The position numbers were made by a program, and so were the translations under genes. Under the pieces are notes generated by a model. The model saw only the letters and a list, made by a program, of their open reading frames with translations, made no database searches and was not told the DNA's origin. Positions 6,770 through 14,648 of a stretch of 14,914 bases of DNA are shown here, piece after piece. Each line of letters begins with the position of its first letter. Position 1 is the first letter of the stretch. Source of the stretch: DASQDN01 sp035630195 (GTDB lineage Bacteria; Acidobacteriota; Terriglobia; Bryobacterales; Bryobacteraceae). Where the stretch lies: assembly GCA_035630195.1 (NCBI GenBank), contig DASQLD010000625.1:1-14914 (forward strand). The letters are read 5' to 3'.

Positions 6770-8609
6770 TGCCGTAAGCAGTCTTGTAAAGACGTCGATA
6801 TACGTGGGCGTTTCGAAGCACGATCTGGATATAGTTCCGGGTCTCCGTAAAGGGAATCGTCTCAATATACTCAGCCGGTTCCCTATACGTGGCCCACGTC
6901 GACCAAGCGTCTGCACGGCTTTTCCCGGCGTTGTACGACGCTAAAGTCTGTTCCCACTTTCCGTTCTGCTGGTCTAAAAGACTCTTCAGGTAGTAGGTCC
7001 CGAGCTTCAGATTCACCTCCGGCTCAAACAACATCGAAGGCGAAAATCGTGTAATCCCAACACGTCGGCTAAGCTGGCGGCCAGTCGACGGCAGCACCTG
7101 AGTCAATCCGTATGCCTTAGCCCTGGAGATCGCATTCGGATTGAACTCCGACTCCTGCCGAACTAACGCGGCCACAACAAAAGGATCCAATCCGCGCGCT
7201 CGACTGTTCGATTCAAGACTTTCCCTGTAAGGAATTGGAAACGCAAGCTTCCAAAATCGCTCCGGAGCGGCTTCCATGGGAATCGTCAAGTAGCCGGTCG
7301 CAAAACGCTTGATGTAGCGAATTGCAACATCGTGAGCGCCACGGCGCGCCGCTGTTTCCGACAACGCCATGGCAGCCGGATAAGGATTCACTTCGCTCTG
7401 CGCCGCTGACAGCAATTCAAATTCTGCCAACTCAAGATAGCTATTTCTTTCTAAGATCTGTGCCCTCTCGAGGCGGGCTTTCATCGTCGCGCTTGGTTGA
7501 AAATCGAGAGGCGTGGCGCGCCGTGGCTTCTGACGAACGAGTGTCGTGTAATACGAAAGCGGGTATTTTGACGCGAGCTCGGAATGCCGGCCGAGGAAAT
7601 ACAACGCTGCGCTAGCCTTGTCTGACTGTGGGAAAAGGCGGAGGTGTTCCTCGAACATCGCGGTTCCCTGCCGCTTGAGGTGCGCGTTCCAAGCGACCTT
7701 CCAATGACACGTCGCCGCGTCGGGTTCGCTTGGAAATTCGGTATAGCAGGCCCGATATAGGGGTTCGTAGTCAGTGGCTTCGTTTCGTACTAGATGCGCG
7801 CTGGCCTGAGCCATCAGCGTCCTTAACCGCCACTTTGACTTGGGGTAGAGCCTCCCGAGTTCGTCTAGCGCTTCAAGGCCCGCATCATACAGTTTTGCTC
7901 TGCGCGCTGCCGAATGAGCAAGATACAGTCGCTCGGCGTCAGCATCGGCGTGGCTGACTCGCAAGGCCGCTAAAGAAACATGAGAGTCAGATACCGAGCG
8001 AACCCGAGCCAAGTCCCGATCTCCACCGCCGAACTCGAGTGCCATAGCGGCATATTCCTTGCGTGCGTTGGCCGCCTGCCCCGCTCGAACGAGCCGCGCC
8101 GCCCTTTCCAACCGAACCTGAGGCATTGCGGGTGGATAATGCTCACCGAGTACAGCCTGCAATCGACCGATTGCAATTTCGGCGTCGGCAGCTTCTTTCG
8201 CCGCCGGGTGTTCGAAGAAGACCCGCTGATAATAGGCCGCCGCTCCTGCGTTGTCTCCCGCCGCCTCCGCGTTGCGAGCCAGCAACATCCATCCTTCCGG
8301 CTGTGGAAGTCGCTCAATGTGATCGCGCAGCGATTGCAGCGCATCGGCGTACTGGCCGAGCAACTCATAAGAACGCGCCGCCAGAACCACCGACTTCCCC
8401 AGCAACGGCGATACCGGCGTAAAAGTCCAGATGGGCCTTAACGCTTCAACAACTTGAGGATGGTTGCCAGCCAAGGCGTACTGCTCGGCAGCGAGGTAGG
8501 CCCGATAGTCCCCAACCGTATCCGGGAGACTAGGGGGTCCCTGCGCTTGTACCCACAGGCTGAGGGCCAGGATAATCGGAACCAAGAGCCCGGGAATTAC
8601 CCTTCGCAA
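6756..8609 (-). CDS. Soluble-type lytic murein transglycosylase (Slt70-like, GH23)
   Basis: The C-terminal domain is a clear GH23 transglycosylase: DPFVVAALVRQESEFNP carries the catalytic Glu (codon 7152-7154), followed by AYGLTQVLPSTG, EPEVNLKLGTYYLKSLL, TLASYNAGKSRADAW and ETRNYIQIVLRNAHVYRRLY. Before it lies a long helical TPR-like region rich in Ala/Leu/Glu, as in the ring-shaped superhelix of Slt70. The enzyme cleaves the MurNAc-GlcNAc bond of peptidoglycan, leaving 1,6-anhydroMurNAc, in the periplasm. I prefer the TTG start at 8609, which gives a compact signal peptide (RR, a hydrophobic core, then VQAQ). The open frame extends to GTG 8687, which would add 26 residues that look like out-of-frame reading of the upstream gene. 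It is the last gene of the minus-strand run. The product is certain; the start is not. Confidence 0.9.
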   Translation of the reverse strand: MRRVIPGLLVPIILALSLWVQAQGPPSLPDTVGDYRAYLAAEQYALAGNHPQVVEALRPIWTFTPVSPLLGKSVVLAARSYELLGQYADALQSLRDHIERLPQPEGWMLLARNAEAAGDNAGAAAYYQRVFFEHPAAKEAADAEIAIGRLQAVLGEHYPPAMPQVRLERAARLVRAGQAANARKEYAAMALEFGGGDRDLARVRSVSDSHVSLAALRVSHADADAERLYLAHSAARRAKLYDAGLEALDELGRLYPKSKWRLRTLMAQASAHLVRNEATDYEPLYRACYTEFPSEPDAATCHWKVAWNAHLKRQGTAMFEEHLRLFPQSDKASAALYFLGRHSELASKYPLSYYTTLVRQKPRRATPLDFQPSATMKARLERAQILERNSYLELAEFELLSAAQSEVNPYPAAMALSETAARRGAHDVAIRYIKRFATGYLTIPMEAAPERFWKLAFPIPYRESLESNSRARGLDPFVVAALVRQESEFNPNAISRAKAYGLTQVLPSTGRQLSRRVGITRFSPSMLFEPEVNLKLGTYYLKSLLDQQNGKWEQTLASYNAGKSRADAWSTWATYREPAEYIETIPFTETRNYIQIVLRNAHVYRRLYKTAYGTTER

Positions 8610-9594
8610 GCGTCCGCTGCAGTTCCAAGTGGAAATAATCCACCATCGACGGGCAGCTCTCGATGAACTCTCTACGAAAAGCTTCACGTCCTGCTTCGAT
8701 CTCCTCTTTCAACGCTCCATACAGGTTATTACTCTCGCGGCCGTTTCGAACCTGCCGGACCCTATGGAGCAGCATCTCCGCCACTCGATTCCGTGCGAAC
8801 CGCTGCGCCCGCAGGTGTCGTTCCTGTTCGGGCTTTGCCAAGTCGGTCCACGTCGGCGCCGGTGAAGCCGGCGCCGTACCGCTTATTCGAATCAGATCTG
8901 CGGAGGGTGATTTCACAACCACCGTCTCCGTCGCTTCAATCGACGCGGCTGCGATGCTCGTCAGCAACTCTAAAGCGCTGACGTCAACCGGAACGCCGTC
9001 GCCGGGCTCAGCATAAAGCACAGCTACAGCGTTTTGACGCACTACAACGGGAAACAGATAAATCTTCTTGGTCGACGCGTCGCCCAAAAGTGATGAGATG
9101 GTTTGCGACAGTTCCCTAGGAGTACCCACCGCAACGACAGTGTCTTTCGATTCGACAGCGCTTCCGAACGCCGGGGCCGAGGCCAGCGGAACTTCCGGAT
9201 GCCCGCCCATCGACAGTCCCTTCGAAGTGACGGAGAACATCGCCGACTTAGCGCAAAATGGGCTGGCAGCCTCCAGCAGGGTGCGAATCCACTCTTCCTT
9301 CGATTCGGAGGACCGCAATCGCCTGGCGGTCTGATTCAGAGCCTCCGTGACTTCGCTGCGGCAAGTACGTAAGCGGTTCGCGGTGACTCCCTCGAATGCT
9401 TCTTTGAGGCGCGACTCGACGTCCGCGAAACGCTCAGCGAAGATGCGGTCCAGACTGTCACGCCAGCCGGATTCGAGTTGCTCGCGAACTCTGTCAAGGT
9501 GTAACTGCCACGCGGCGCCGACCTGTTCCCGAGCCAGTGACTGCGCTTCCTCGATGCCCGCCTTCAACTCCGATGCAATCTGGTTTTCGTCCAT
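8530..9594 (-). CDS. Coiled-coil/GAF-like protein of unknown function
   Basis: This 354-residue protein has no signal peptide or membrane segment and is probably cytoplasmic. Residues about 1-100 are strongly helical and charged, with long Glu/Arg/Leu heptad-like stretches (coiled coil). Residues about 105-220 alternate strand-like and helix-like stretches in a way that resembles a GAF sensor domain (LLEAASPFCAKSAMFSV, KKIYLFPVVVRQNAVAVLYA, LELLTSIAAASIEA). After a Ser/Pro-rich linker comes a helical C-terminal block (RHLRAQRFARNRVAEMLLHR, LYGALKEEIEAGREAF, DYFHLELQRTLAKG, LGSDYPGP). I associate this block with acidobacterial proteins that lack an assigned role. The gene starts at ATG 9594, 15 bases after the AsmA-like gene, and its 3' end overlaps the transglycosylase start. 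A dimeric sensor or scaffold is possible, but the function is not known. Confidence 0.72.
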   Translation of the reverse strand: MDENQIASELKAGIEEAQSLAREQVGAAWQLHLDRVREQLESGWRDSLDRIFAERFADVESRLKEAFEGVTANRLRTCRSEVTEALNQTARRLRSSESKEEWIRTLLEAASPFCAKSAMFSVTSKGLSMGGHPEVPLASAPAFGSAVESKDTVVAVGTPRELSQTISSLLGDASTKKIYLFPVVVRQNAVAVLYAEPGDGVPVDVSALELLTSIAAASIEATETVVVKSPSADLIRISGTAPASPAPTWTDLAKPEQERHLRAQRFARNRVAEMLLHRVRQVRNGRESNNLYGALKEEIEAGREAFRREFIESCPSMVDYFHLELQRTLAKGNSRALGSDYPGPQPVGTSAGTP

Positions 9595-9609
9595 GCTGGA
9601 AACGACATT

Positions 9610-11853
9610 CTAGCGCGCCGCTTCGACGTTCACGCGCACCGTCCGGTTTGCCGACGCGAGCTCCATTTGAAGACTCCCATTGGCTAGCGTGGAACCATCG
9701 CCGGTGAATCGCTCCGATCCGAGGGATGCCTGAACTTCCGACAACTTAAATTGCGGTCCCGACCGCGTGATGGAAAGGCCGAAGACGCCTCGCGCGGTCC
9801 TTACCGTCTGCTCAGGCGACAACACAATGCCGCGCGCCTGAAACGTTCCCTCACCTCTCAAATTGAGAAGAAGGTCGAGTCCCGATCCGAGCGTCTCGAC
9901 AGAGCCGACAAGATCCACCTTGCCGTTTTTCCACAGCATGTTCTGCACGCTGCCGCGGAACTTATACTGCGGCTCGCTTTTGGTAATGTCGAGCGTACCG
10001 GCGCCTTTGAAAAACCCTTCGTCGAGCCGGCCTTGCAGCGCCATAAGCTGCACCGTGCCCCCTTCCCAGACGACACGCGATCGCACTCCATGCATCGTGA
10101 TGTCTCCAGAGGTCAACGCGCCAATCCGGATCAAACCCTCGGCTTTTCGATGCTGCAGCCAATTCGGTACGCTCGCGCGCCGAAGTCGCAACGAACGGGC
10201 AAAAAAACCCTCATCGCGCCGAAGGGCGGGCGCAAGGAGACCTTCAATGTCCTCCATCGCTGCCTTGGGTACCGTGAAGTCAAATTGATGGGGACGAGTA
10301 GCATCAGGATCGTAAGCGTAGCTGCCGTACACCTCGACAGCGCCAATGGCGGCGCGCATCTGGCGAACACGCAGGAGCGCGCCATCCACCTCCAAGCGCG
10401 CCGAACCGATTCGTACCGGCTCGCCTACACCAGGAACACGTGTCGTTGTGTCCCGAACTTCGAAGCTTCCGGTCCACACACCCGGCGCGCTGTCGTCCTG
10501 ATGGTAGTGAAGCGCTGCCGTCCATTTCCCGCCTTGGAAGCGGCTGACTAAAGCTGGAGCCGCGCGACTCAATAAACGCAGTCCATTCCCCGAAATGGTT
10601 GCGTCCAGGGCGCGTGTTGAGGCGTTGTACTCTCCTTCGAGCCGTGCCCCCTGTCCTTCTTCGCCGACTAACGCCGCGGGATTGAGTTGAATCGTCTCTC
10701 CTGCAATCAGCACTGAGGCTTCCGCAACTTTTAGAGACGGACCGTCCTGCAACTGGACCGAACCTTCGCGGATACTGAGCTGTCCTTGTAGTCCGGCTTG
10801 CGAACTGAAGCCGACCATACCGACAACTTTTCCGTCGATCGTCACTCCCGCCGGCATCGGAGCCCCCATATCTCGGGCAATTCCGGCAAGTGTCGCAGCG
10901 GAAAGCTCCGTCACGGACATGTCGACAGCCCATCGAGGCTCTCTCATCAACTCCGAAACCACCACGCGCAACTTGTTCGAGCTATTTACAGTCGCAAGGT
11001 CGATCGTTTGCTCGACCGTGTCCACCGCTCCCCTATAATTCACCGTCCACGACCGGTTATGTTCGGACATCAGATCCCATCGATGAACGTCGGAGAGGTT
11101 GAACGATCCGGAAACGAGAAGCTTCGAAAGAGGCCCTTTCAACTTGGCTCGTGAAGCGACAGATCCGTGATACTCCAGCCTTTGACCTCGAATCAGTCCT
11201 CCAAGTTCATCGACCGGACTCTTCTCGAGCTCGAGATCGAGGTCCAGATTACCGCCCGATAGAGTACCTTGGGCCCTGAACAGACCAGCCGTTCGCGCCG
11301 ATCGGTCCGTTCGCGCCGGCTCGCCCTCAAATTGAATGTACAGCGAGTCACGCCTCGGCGTCACAGTCACATTAGCGTTGGCGATGTAAAATGCTGACTT
11401 GGTATTGCCTGTCTTCAAGTAAATGCGACCATCGGTGACCTGAATCTCAGGAACCGAACCGCCTGTTCTCGCGTCCTGGACGAGTTTCAAGACGTTCCAT
11501 GGTCCTGATTCCGGCTTCACGACGTTCACGCTCGGCGATACGAATCGCAGCATGGAGAAATCGAGGCGGCGCGTCCATAACGAGCTCAAACTGACACGAG
11601 CTTCCAGTTGAAGCATGTGCGCAAACGGTTCAATGCCGGCTGAGGCGTGGTCATAAATTACGACCTCATCCACGGTAAAACCGGGCCCTGTGAAGAGGTT
11701 GAAATGCACTTCGCCGATCTCTACTTTGCGATTAAGATTACGCTGCAACGCGTCTCGAATCTGCTGGCCGTAGCGGTCGGCCTCAACGAATGGAGCACCG
11801 ACTCCCAAGGCAATAAAGAGAACGACCCCCGCAAGGATAAAGCGTTTGATCAA
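9610..11853 (-). CDS. AsmA-like envelope protein
   Basis: This 747-residue protein begins with a single N-terminal membrane anchor (MIKRFILAGVVLFIALGVGA) followed by the classic AsmA opening: DRYGQQIRDALQRNLNRKVEIGEVHFNLF, then an ARVSLSSLW-type motif and WNVLKLVQD. The remainder is long repetitive beta structure (GSFNLSDV, GQLSIREGSVQLQDG, GEGTFQARGIVLSPEQTVRT and so on) up to a beta-rich end (SLQMELASANRTVRVNVEA). AsmA/YhdP/TamB-type proteins form periplasmic beta grooves linked to lipid transport between the membranes and to outer-membrane integrity. The start is TTG 11853, preceded by a good AGAGGTAGG ribosome-binding site. The start overlaps the upstream stop by four bases (TTGA), which points to translational coupling. 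The exact subfamily is not resolved. Confidence 0.82.
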   Translation of the reverse strand: MIKRFILAGVVLFIALGVGAPFVEADRYGQQIRDALQRNLNRKVEIGEVHFNLFTGPGFTVDEVVIYDHASAGIEPFAHMLQLEARVSLSSLWTRRLDFSMLRFVSPSVNVVKPESGPWNVLKLVQDARTGGSVPEIQVTDGRIYLKTGNTKSAFYIANANVTVTPRRDSLYIQFEGEPARTDRSARTAGLFRAQGTLSGGNLDLDLELEKSPVDELGGLIRGQRLEYHGSVASRAKLKGPLSKLLVSGSFNLSDVHRWDLMSEHNRSWTVNYRGAVDTVEQTIDLATVNSSNKLRVVVSELMREPRWAVDMSVTELSAATLAGIARDMGAPMPAGVTIDGKVVGMVGFSSQAGLQGQLSIREGSVQLQDGPSLKVAEASVLIAGETIQLNPAALVGEEGQGARLEGEYNASTRALDATISGNGLRLLSRAAPALVSRFQGGKWTAALHYHQDDSAPGVWTGSFEVRDTTTRVPGVGEPVRIGSARLEVDGALLRVRQMRAAIGAVEVYGSYAYDPDATRPHQFDFTVPKAAMEDIEGLLAPALRRDEGFFARSLRLRRASVPNWLQHRKAEGLIRIGALTSGDITMHGVRSRVVWEGGTVQLMALQGRLDEGFFKGAGTLDITKSEPQYKFRGSVQNMLWKNGKVDLVGSVETLGSGLDLLLNLRGEGTFQARGIVLSPEQTVRTARGVFGLSITRSGPQFKLSEVQASLGSERFTGDGSTLANGSLQMELASANRTVRVNVEAAR

Positions 11854-12404
11854 GCGCCTACCTCTTGCAGCCGCGCGTATGCGGTGGGATCATCTATATC
11901 TTCAAGAATGCCCGGATCATCAACGTCCAGATAAAGCGGTTCGTGGGCGCGAATGACGTCTCGCGCGCTAGTCTGGCACGCGAGCAATTCCTCAATCATG
12001 TCTCGTCCTACTAAAACCGGATGTCCGCGACGGCCTTGATAGCGCGGCATCGCAAACGGCACGTTGATTTCGATCAATCCTCTAACGGTACTCGGATCAA
12101 TGGCTGGATAGTCTACGGGAGTGAAGAACACCGCGTCAGCGTCGCCTGCCGCACGCAATCCGTATTGCAGCGAACTTAACTGTCCCAGCTCAGGATTTGG
12201 ATTCAGGACAAACACAGCCGAATTACTTACACCGGCACGGATGCGTTCGGCGTCATACCCGAGCACTACGACAATACGATCACAGGGCTGAAAAAGTTCA
12301 ATCTGACGGTCTAAGAATGTTCGGCCTCGATACGTCAGGAGAGCTTTCGGCGAACCCATTCGCCGGGAAGCCCCACCAGCCAGGATTACCGCTGCTGTCC
12401 TCAC
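11850..12404 (-). CDS. MocA-like molybdopterin nucleotidyltransferase
   Basis: This 184-residue single-domain protein has the nucleotidyltransferase signature LAGGASRRMGSPK (residues 8-20) for NTP binding. It also has a PVDYPAID stretch where these enzymes carry their metal-binding Asp, and GRRGHPVLV, which is typical of the MocA/MobA-like group. MocA adds CMP to molybdopterin to make the MCD cofactor of the xanthine dehydrogenase family; MobA would instead use GTP. The XdhC-like gene directly upstream favours the MocA role (inference). It starts at GTG 12404, overlapping the xdhC-like stop by four bases (GTGA), and its own stop overlaps the AsmA-like start, so all three genes are probably translated in a coupled way. 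Length is near the normal family size (about 190-200). Confidence 0.85.
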   Translation of the reverse strand: MRTAAVILAGGASRRMGSPKALLTYRGRTFLDRQIELFQPCDRIVVVLGYDAERIRAGVSNSAVFVLNPNPELGQLSSLQYGLRAAGDADAVFFTPVDYPAIDPSTVRGLIEINVPFAMPRYQGRRGHPVLVGRDMIEELLACQTSARDVIRAHEPLYLDVDDPGILEDIDDPTAYARLQEVGA

Positions 12405-13237
12405 GTGAGATGTGCCCGCAAGCGCTCGTCAAGATAGACCGATTTCGATAGCTGCTTCCAGTCGGAATCAGGATTCCGCCGCACTGCAATCATCTCCGCC
12501 ACCACCGCAACCGCAATTTCTTCGGGCGTGATCGCCCCAATATCGAATCCCATTGGCGCAAACATCCGCTCAAAGGCGCTGGCGGGAATTCCTTCCTTCT
12601 CCAATTCCCGAACGACACCGATCACCTTACGTTTACTACCGATCATGGCGATGTATCGGGCACTGGTTCCCACCGCCCACTTAAGAACACGCATGTCATC
12701 GCGATGCCCGCGCGTCACAATCACAATGTAGGAGGATTCGTTGACAGGCAACTGTGCAAAGACGGACTCATACTCACCGGCATGGACTTCGTCCGCCTCA
12801 GGAAAGCGCTCGCGATTGGCGAACGTTTCGCGATCATCAATCACAACCGTCCGAAATCCGGCCAGATCGGCTACCTTCGACAGGCTCTTTGAGATATGGC
12901 CGGCGCCGAAGATGTATGCGGCAGGCTGCGGCATGACAGGCTCAACAAAGACGTCCAACTGTCCTCCACAAATCAGACCGTTATCGTAAGCGGCATCCTG
13001 ACCGAGACTGAAGCTCAGATGCTTCGGTTTGCCGCCGGCGATCACTTCCCGAGCCGCATTCCATACCTCGGCTTCCACACAACCACCACCGATCGTGCCC
13101 AGCATAGAGCCGTCCTCGCGCACCAGAAGCTTCGCGCTCTCGAAACTCGGAATCGAGCCACGCACCTGCACGATGGTTGCAAGCGCGCACCTCTGCCCCA
13201 ATCTTCCCAGGCGGACGATCTCTTCGAAAATATCCAT
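12401..13237 (-). CDS. XdhC/CoxI family molybdenum-enzyme maturation protein
   Basis: This 278-residue protein has both family domains. The N-terminal XdhC/CoxI domain carries VRGSIP, GTIGGGCVEAEVWNAA (C53) and LICGGQLDVFVEP (C90). The C-terminal Rossmann domain begins AAYIFGAGHISKSLSKVADLAGF (GAGH at 111-114) and ends with the helix PEEIAVAVVAEMIAVRR. XdhC-type chaperones bind molybdenum cofactor, support its sulfuration, and insert it into xanthine dehydrogenase or CO-dehydrogenase-type hydroxylases. It starts at ATG 13237, seven bases after the oxidoreductase gene, and overlaps the MocA-like gene by four bases. No molybdenum hydroxylase gene lies in the window, so its client must be elsewhere. 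Confidence 0.9.
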   Translation of the reverse strand: MDIFEEIVRLGRLGQRCALATIVQVRGSIPSFESAKLLVREDGSMLGTIGGGCVEAEVWNAAREVIAGGKPKHLSFSLGQDAAYDNGLICGGQLDVFVEPVMPQPAAYIFGAGHISKSLSKVADLAGFRTVVIDDRETFANRERFPEADEVHAGEYESVFAQLPVNESSYIVIVTRGHRDDMRVLKWAVGTSARYIAMIGSKRKVIGVVRELEKEGIPASAFERMFAPMGFDIGAITPEEIAVAVVAEMIAVRRNPDSDWKQLSKSVYLDERLRAHLT

Positions 13238-13243
13238 ACGCGT

Positions 13244-14563
13244 CTAGACGAACCGATACTTCTCCGTTTTCTCGTCCCAGAGAATACGCTTGCCCTGCTT
13301 ATAGGACAACGTAGCCATATGCCCGGGGATCGCCGCGACTTGACCTGCGCGAGCTGGCGCTATAGCTTTGCCCTTTCCGAGCACCGCGTCAATGAAATTC
13401 CGGACGTGGTCAGCAGTGGAATCCGGCTGATTGAAATCCTTGATGTTGTTCAAATGAATGTCTGTGGTCTGCTTCGAGAACGGCTTCACATTGCGGATGA
13501 ACTTCGGTTGAGAATAGAAATGGAGGTTCTGGCGGTCCAGCACTTCGATGGTGCCCTTTTGCCCCATGAACTGTTCCCCGTAGCCGTACTGATCGTTGCC
13601 GAAGAAGCACGAATAGTTCAGATGGAAACGGTCAGGGTATTCATACAGAGCGCTGAGGGTGTCCGGCACTTCCCGATCATCCTTGAATCCGCTCTTGGTC
13701 CACTGGTAGATTCCGCCCGAAGCCATGCACGAATTCGGCACGGTCTTGCCGACGACGAAATTACTGATGTCTGTCTGGTGCACGAGCAAATCCGTCGAAA
13801 TGCCGCCTGAGTAATCCCAATAATTACGCCACTGGAAGTACCGATTCTTATCGAAAGGGATATTCTTGTGCTCCGCTGCTTCGAGGAACCGCTTCCAATC
13901 AGTATTATCTGCAGTTGCATCGGCAGGGATGATATAGCGCCATGCGGCAGGAACTCCGGTGGCGGGGTCTTGATCCGGGTTAAAGTTGCGGTACCAGAAG
14001 GCGCGCACGTAGTGGCACTCGCCGATGAAACCGTCGTCGACCATCTGTTTGGCACGGATGTACAGTTTGTTCGAGCGGTTCTGCGTGCCGACCTGAACCA
14101 CGCGGCTCGTCTTCTCCGACAGCTTGACGATCTCGGCGCCTTCTTCGATCGTGTGGCCTATCGGTTTCTCGAGATAGATATGCTTGTTGGCCTTCAAAGC
14201 GGCCATCGCCATCGGATAGTGCAGGTGTTCCGGTGACGCGATGAACACGACATCGACGTTCGGGTCCGCCAGAACCTCGCGATAGTCCACGTACGTTTTG
14301 GGCGTCGTTTTTTCTTCCGTTTGCACGATGTCCTTGCCTTTGGCAAGATTCCCCTGGAACGTATCGCAAACTGCGACGACATTAACCAAGTCCTTGCTCG
14401 ACAAGTACATCTGCTTCATCACGTGTTGACCGCGAGTGCCGGTAGCAATCCAACCAACGCGAAGCCGGTTATTCTGGCCGAGGACAGGCAACACGCCCGG
14501 GGCGGCAATCATCGCCGCAGCCACGCTATTCCGGATCAGATCGCGGCGGGAAAGATCTTTCAT
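13244..14563 (-). CDS. Tat-exported Gfo/Idh/MocA family oxidoreductase
   Basis: This 439-residue protein opens with a twin-arginine signal (MKDLSRRDLIRNS, then an Ala-rich core and a probable cleavage site near VLG-Q), so it is probably exported folded. The NAD(P)-binding Rossmann part follows (LRVGWIATGTRGQ, VVAVCD, VDVVFIASPEHLH), then the family motif LEKPIGHT with EKP at 132-134. The C-terminal domain includes WDYSGGISTDLLVHQ, whose late His is a usual catalytic position. Members act on sugars, inositols or related polyols; the substrate here is not known. The open frame extends to TTG 14572, but ATG 14563 has the better spacing to the AGGAG site and is preferred. It leads the minus-strand run, seven bases before the xdhC-like gene; this proximity does not by itself imply a shared pathway. 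The MocA in the family name refers to rhizopine metabolism, not to the molybdopterin enzyme nearby. Confidence 0.92.
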   Translation of the reverse strand: MKDLSRRDLIRNSVAAAMIAAPGVLPVLGQNNRLRVGWIATGTRGQHVMKQMYLSSKDLVNVVAVCDTFQGNLAKGKDIVQTEEKTTPKTYVDYREVLADPNVDVVFIASPEHLHYPMAMAALKANKHIYLEKPIGHTIEEGAEIVKLSEKTSRVVQVGTQNRSNKLYIRAKQMVDDGFIGECHYVRAFWYRNFNPDQDPATGVPAAWRYIIPADATADNTDWKRFLEAAEHKNIPFDKNRYFQWRNYWDYSGGISTDLLVHQTDISNFVVGKTVPNSCMASGGIYQWTKSGFKDDREVPDTLSALYEYPDRFHLNYSCFFGNDQYGYGEQFMGQKGTIEVLDRQNLHFYSQPKFIRNVKPFSKQTTDIHLNNIKDFNQPDSTADHVRNFIDAVLGKGKAIAPARAGQVAAIPGHMATLSYKQGKRILWDEKTEKYRFV

Positions 14564-14574
14564 TCGGGTCAATT

Positions 14575-14579
14575 CTCCT
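14575..14579 (-). promoter_or_regulatory. Ribosome-binding site of the oxidoreductase gene
   Basis: AGGAG on the minus strand lies 11 bases before ATG 14563 but only two bases before TTG 14572, which argues for the ATG as the real start. Confidence 0.5.
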
Positions 14580-14648
14580 CTGGACGATTACTTTCAGGAT
14601 AACAGTGACGGTGATTTTTCGTGTGTGAGACCCACACCCGTCTCGGCT

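Noticed and set aside
7980..8441. Plus-strand frame of 153 codons opposite slt
   Set aside because: Arg/Pro-rich shadow of the transglycosylase helical region.
9751..10551. Long plus-strand frame of 266 codons inside the AsmA-like gene
   Set aside because: The minus-strand frame carries the AsmA pattern throughout; the plus frame is Arg/His-rich with no recognisable motif, typical of a shadow in GC-rich DNA.
12896..13810. Plus-strand frame of 304 codons opposite xdhC-like and oxidoreductase genes
   Set aside because: It spans the junction of two well-supported minus-strand genes and shows no domain pattern or ribosome-binding site.
14623..14637. GTGTG/CACAC hairpin as a terminator of crcB
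   Set aside because: The stem is only five bases and no T-run follows it on the minus strand.
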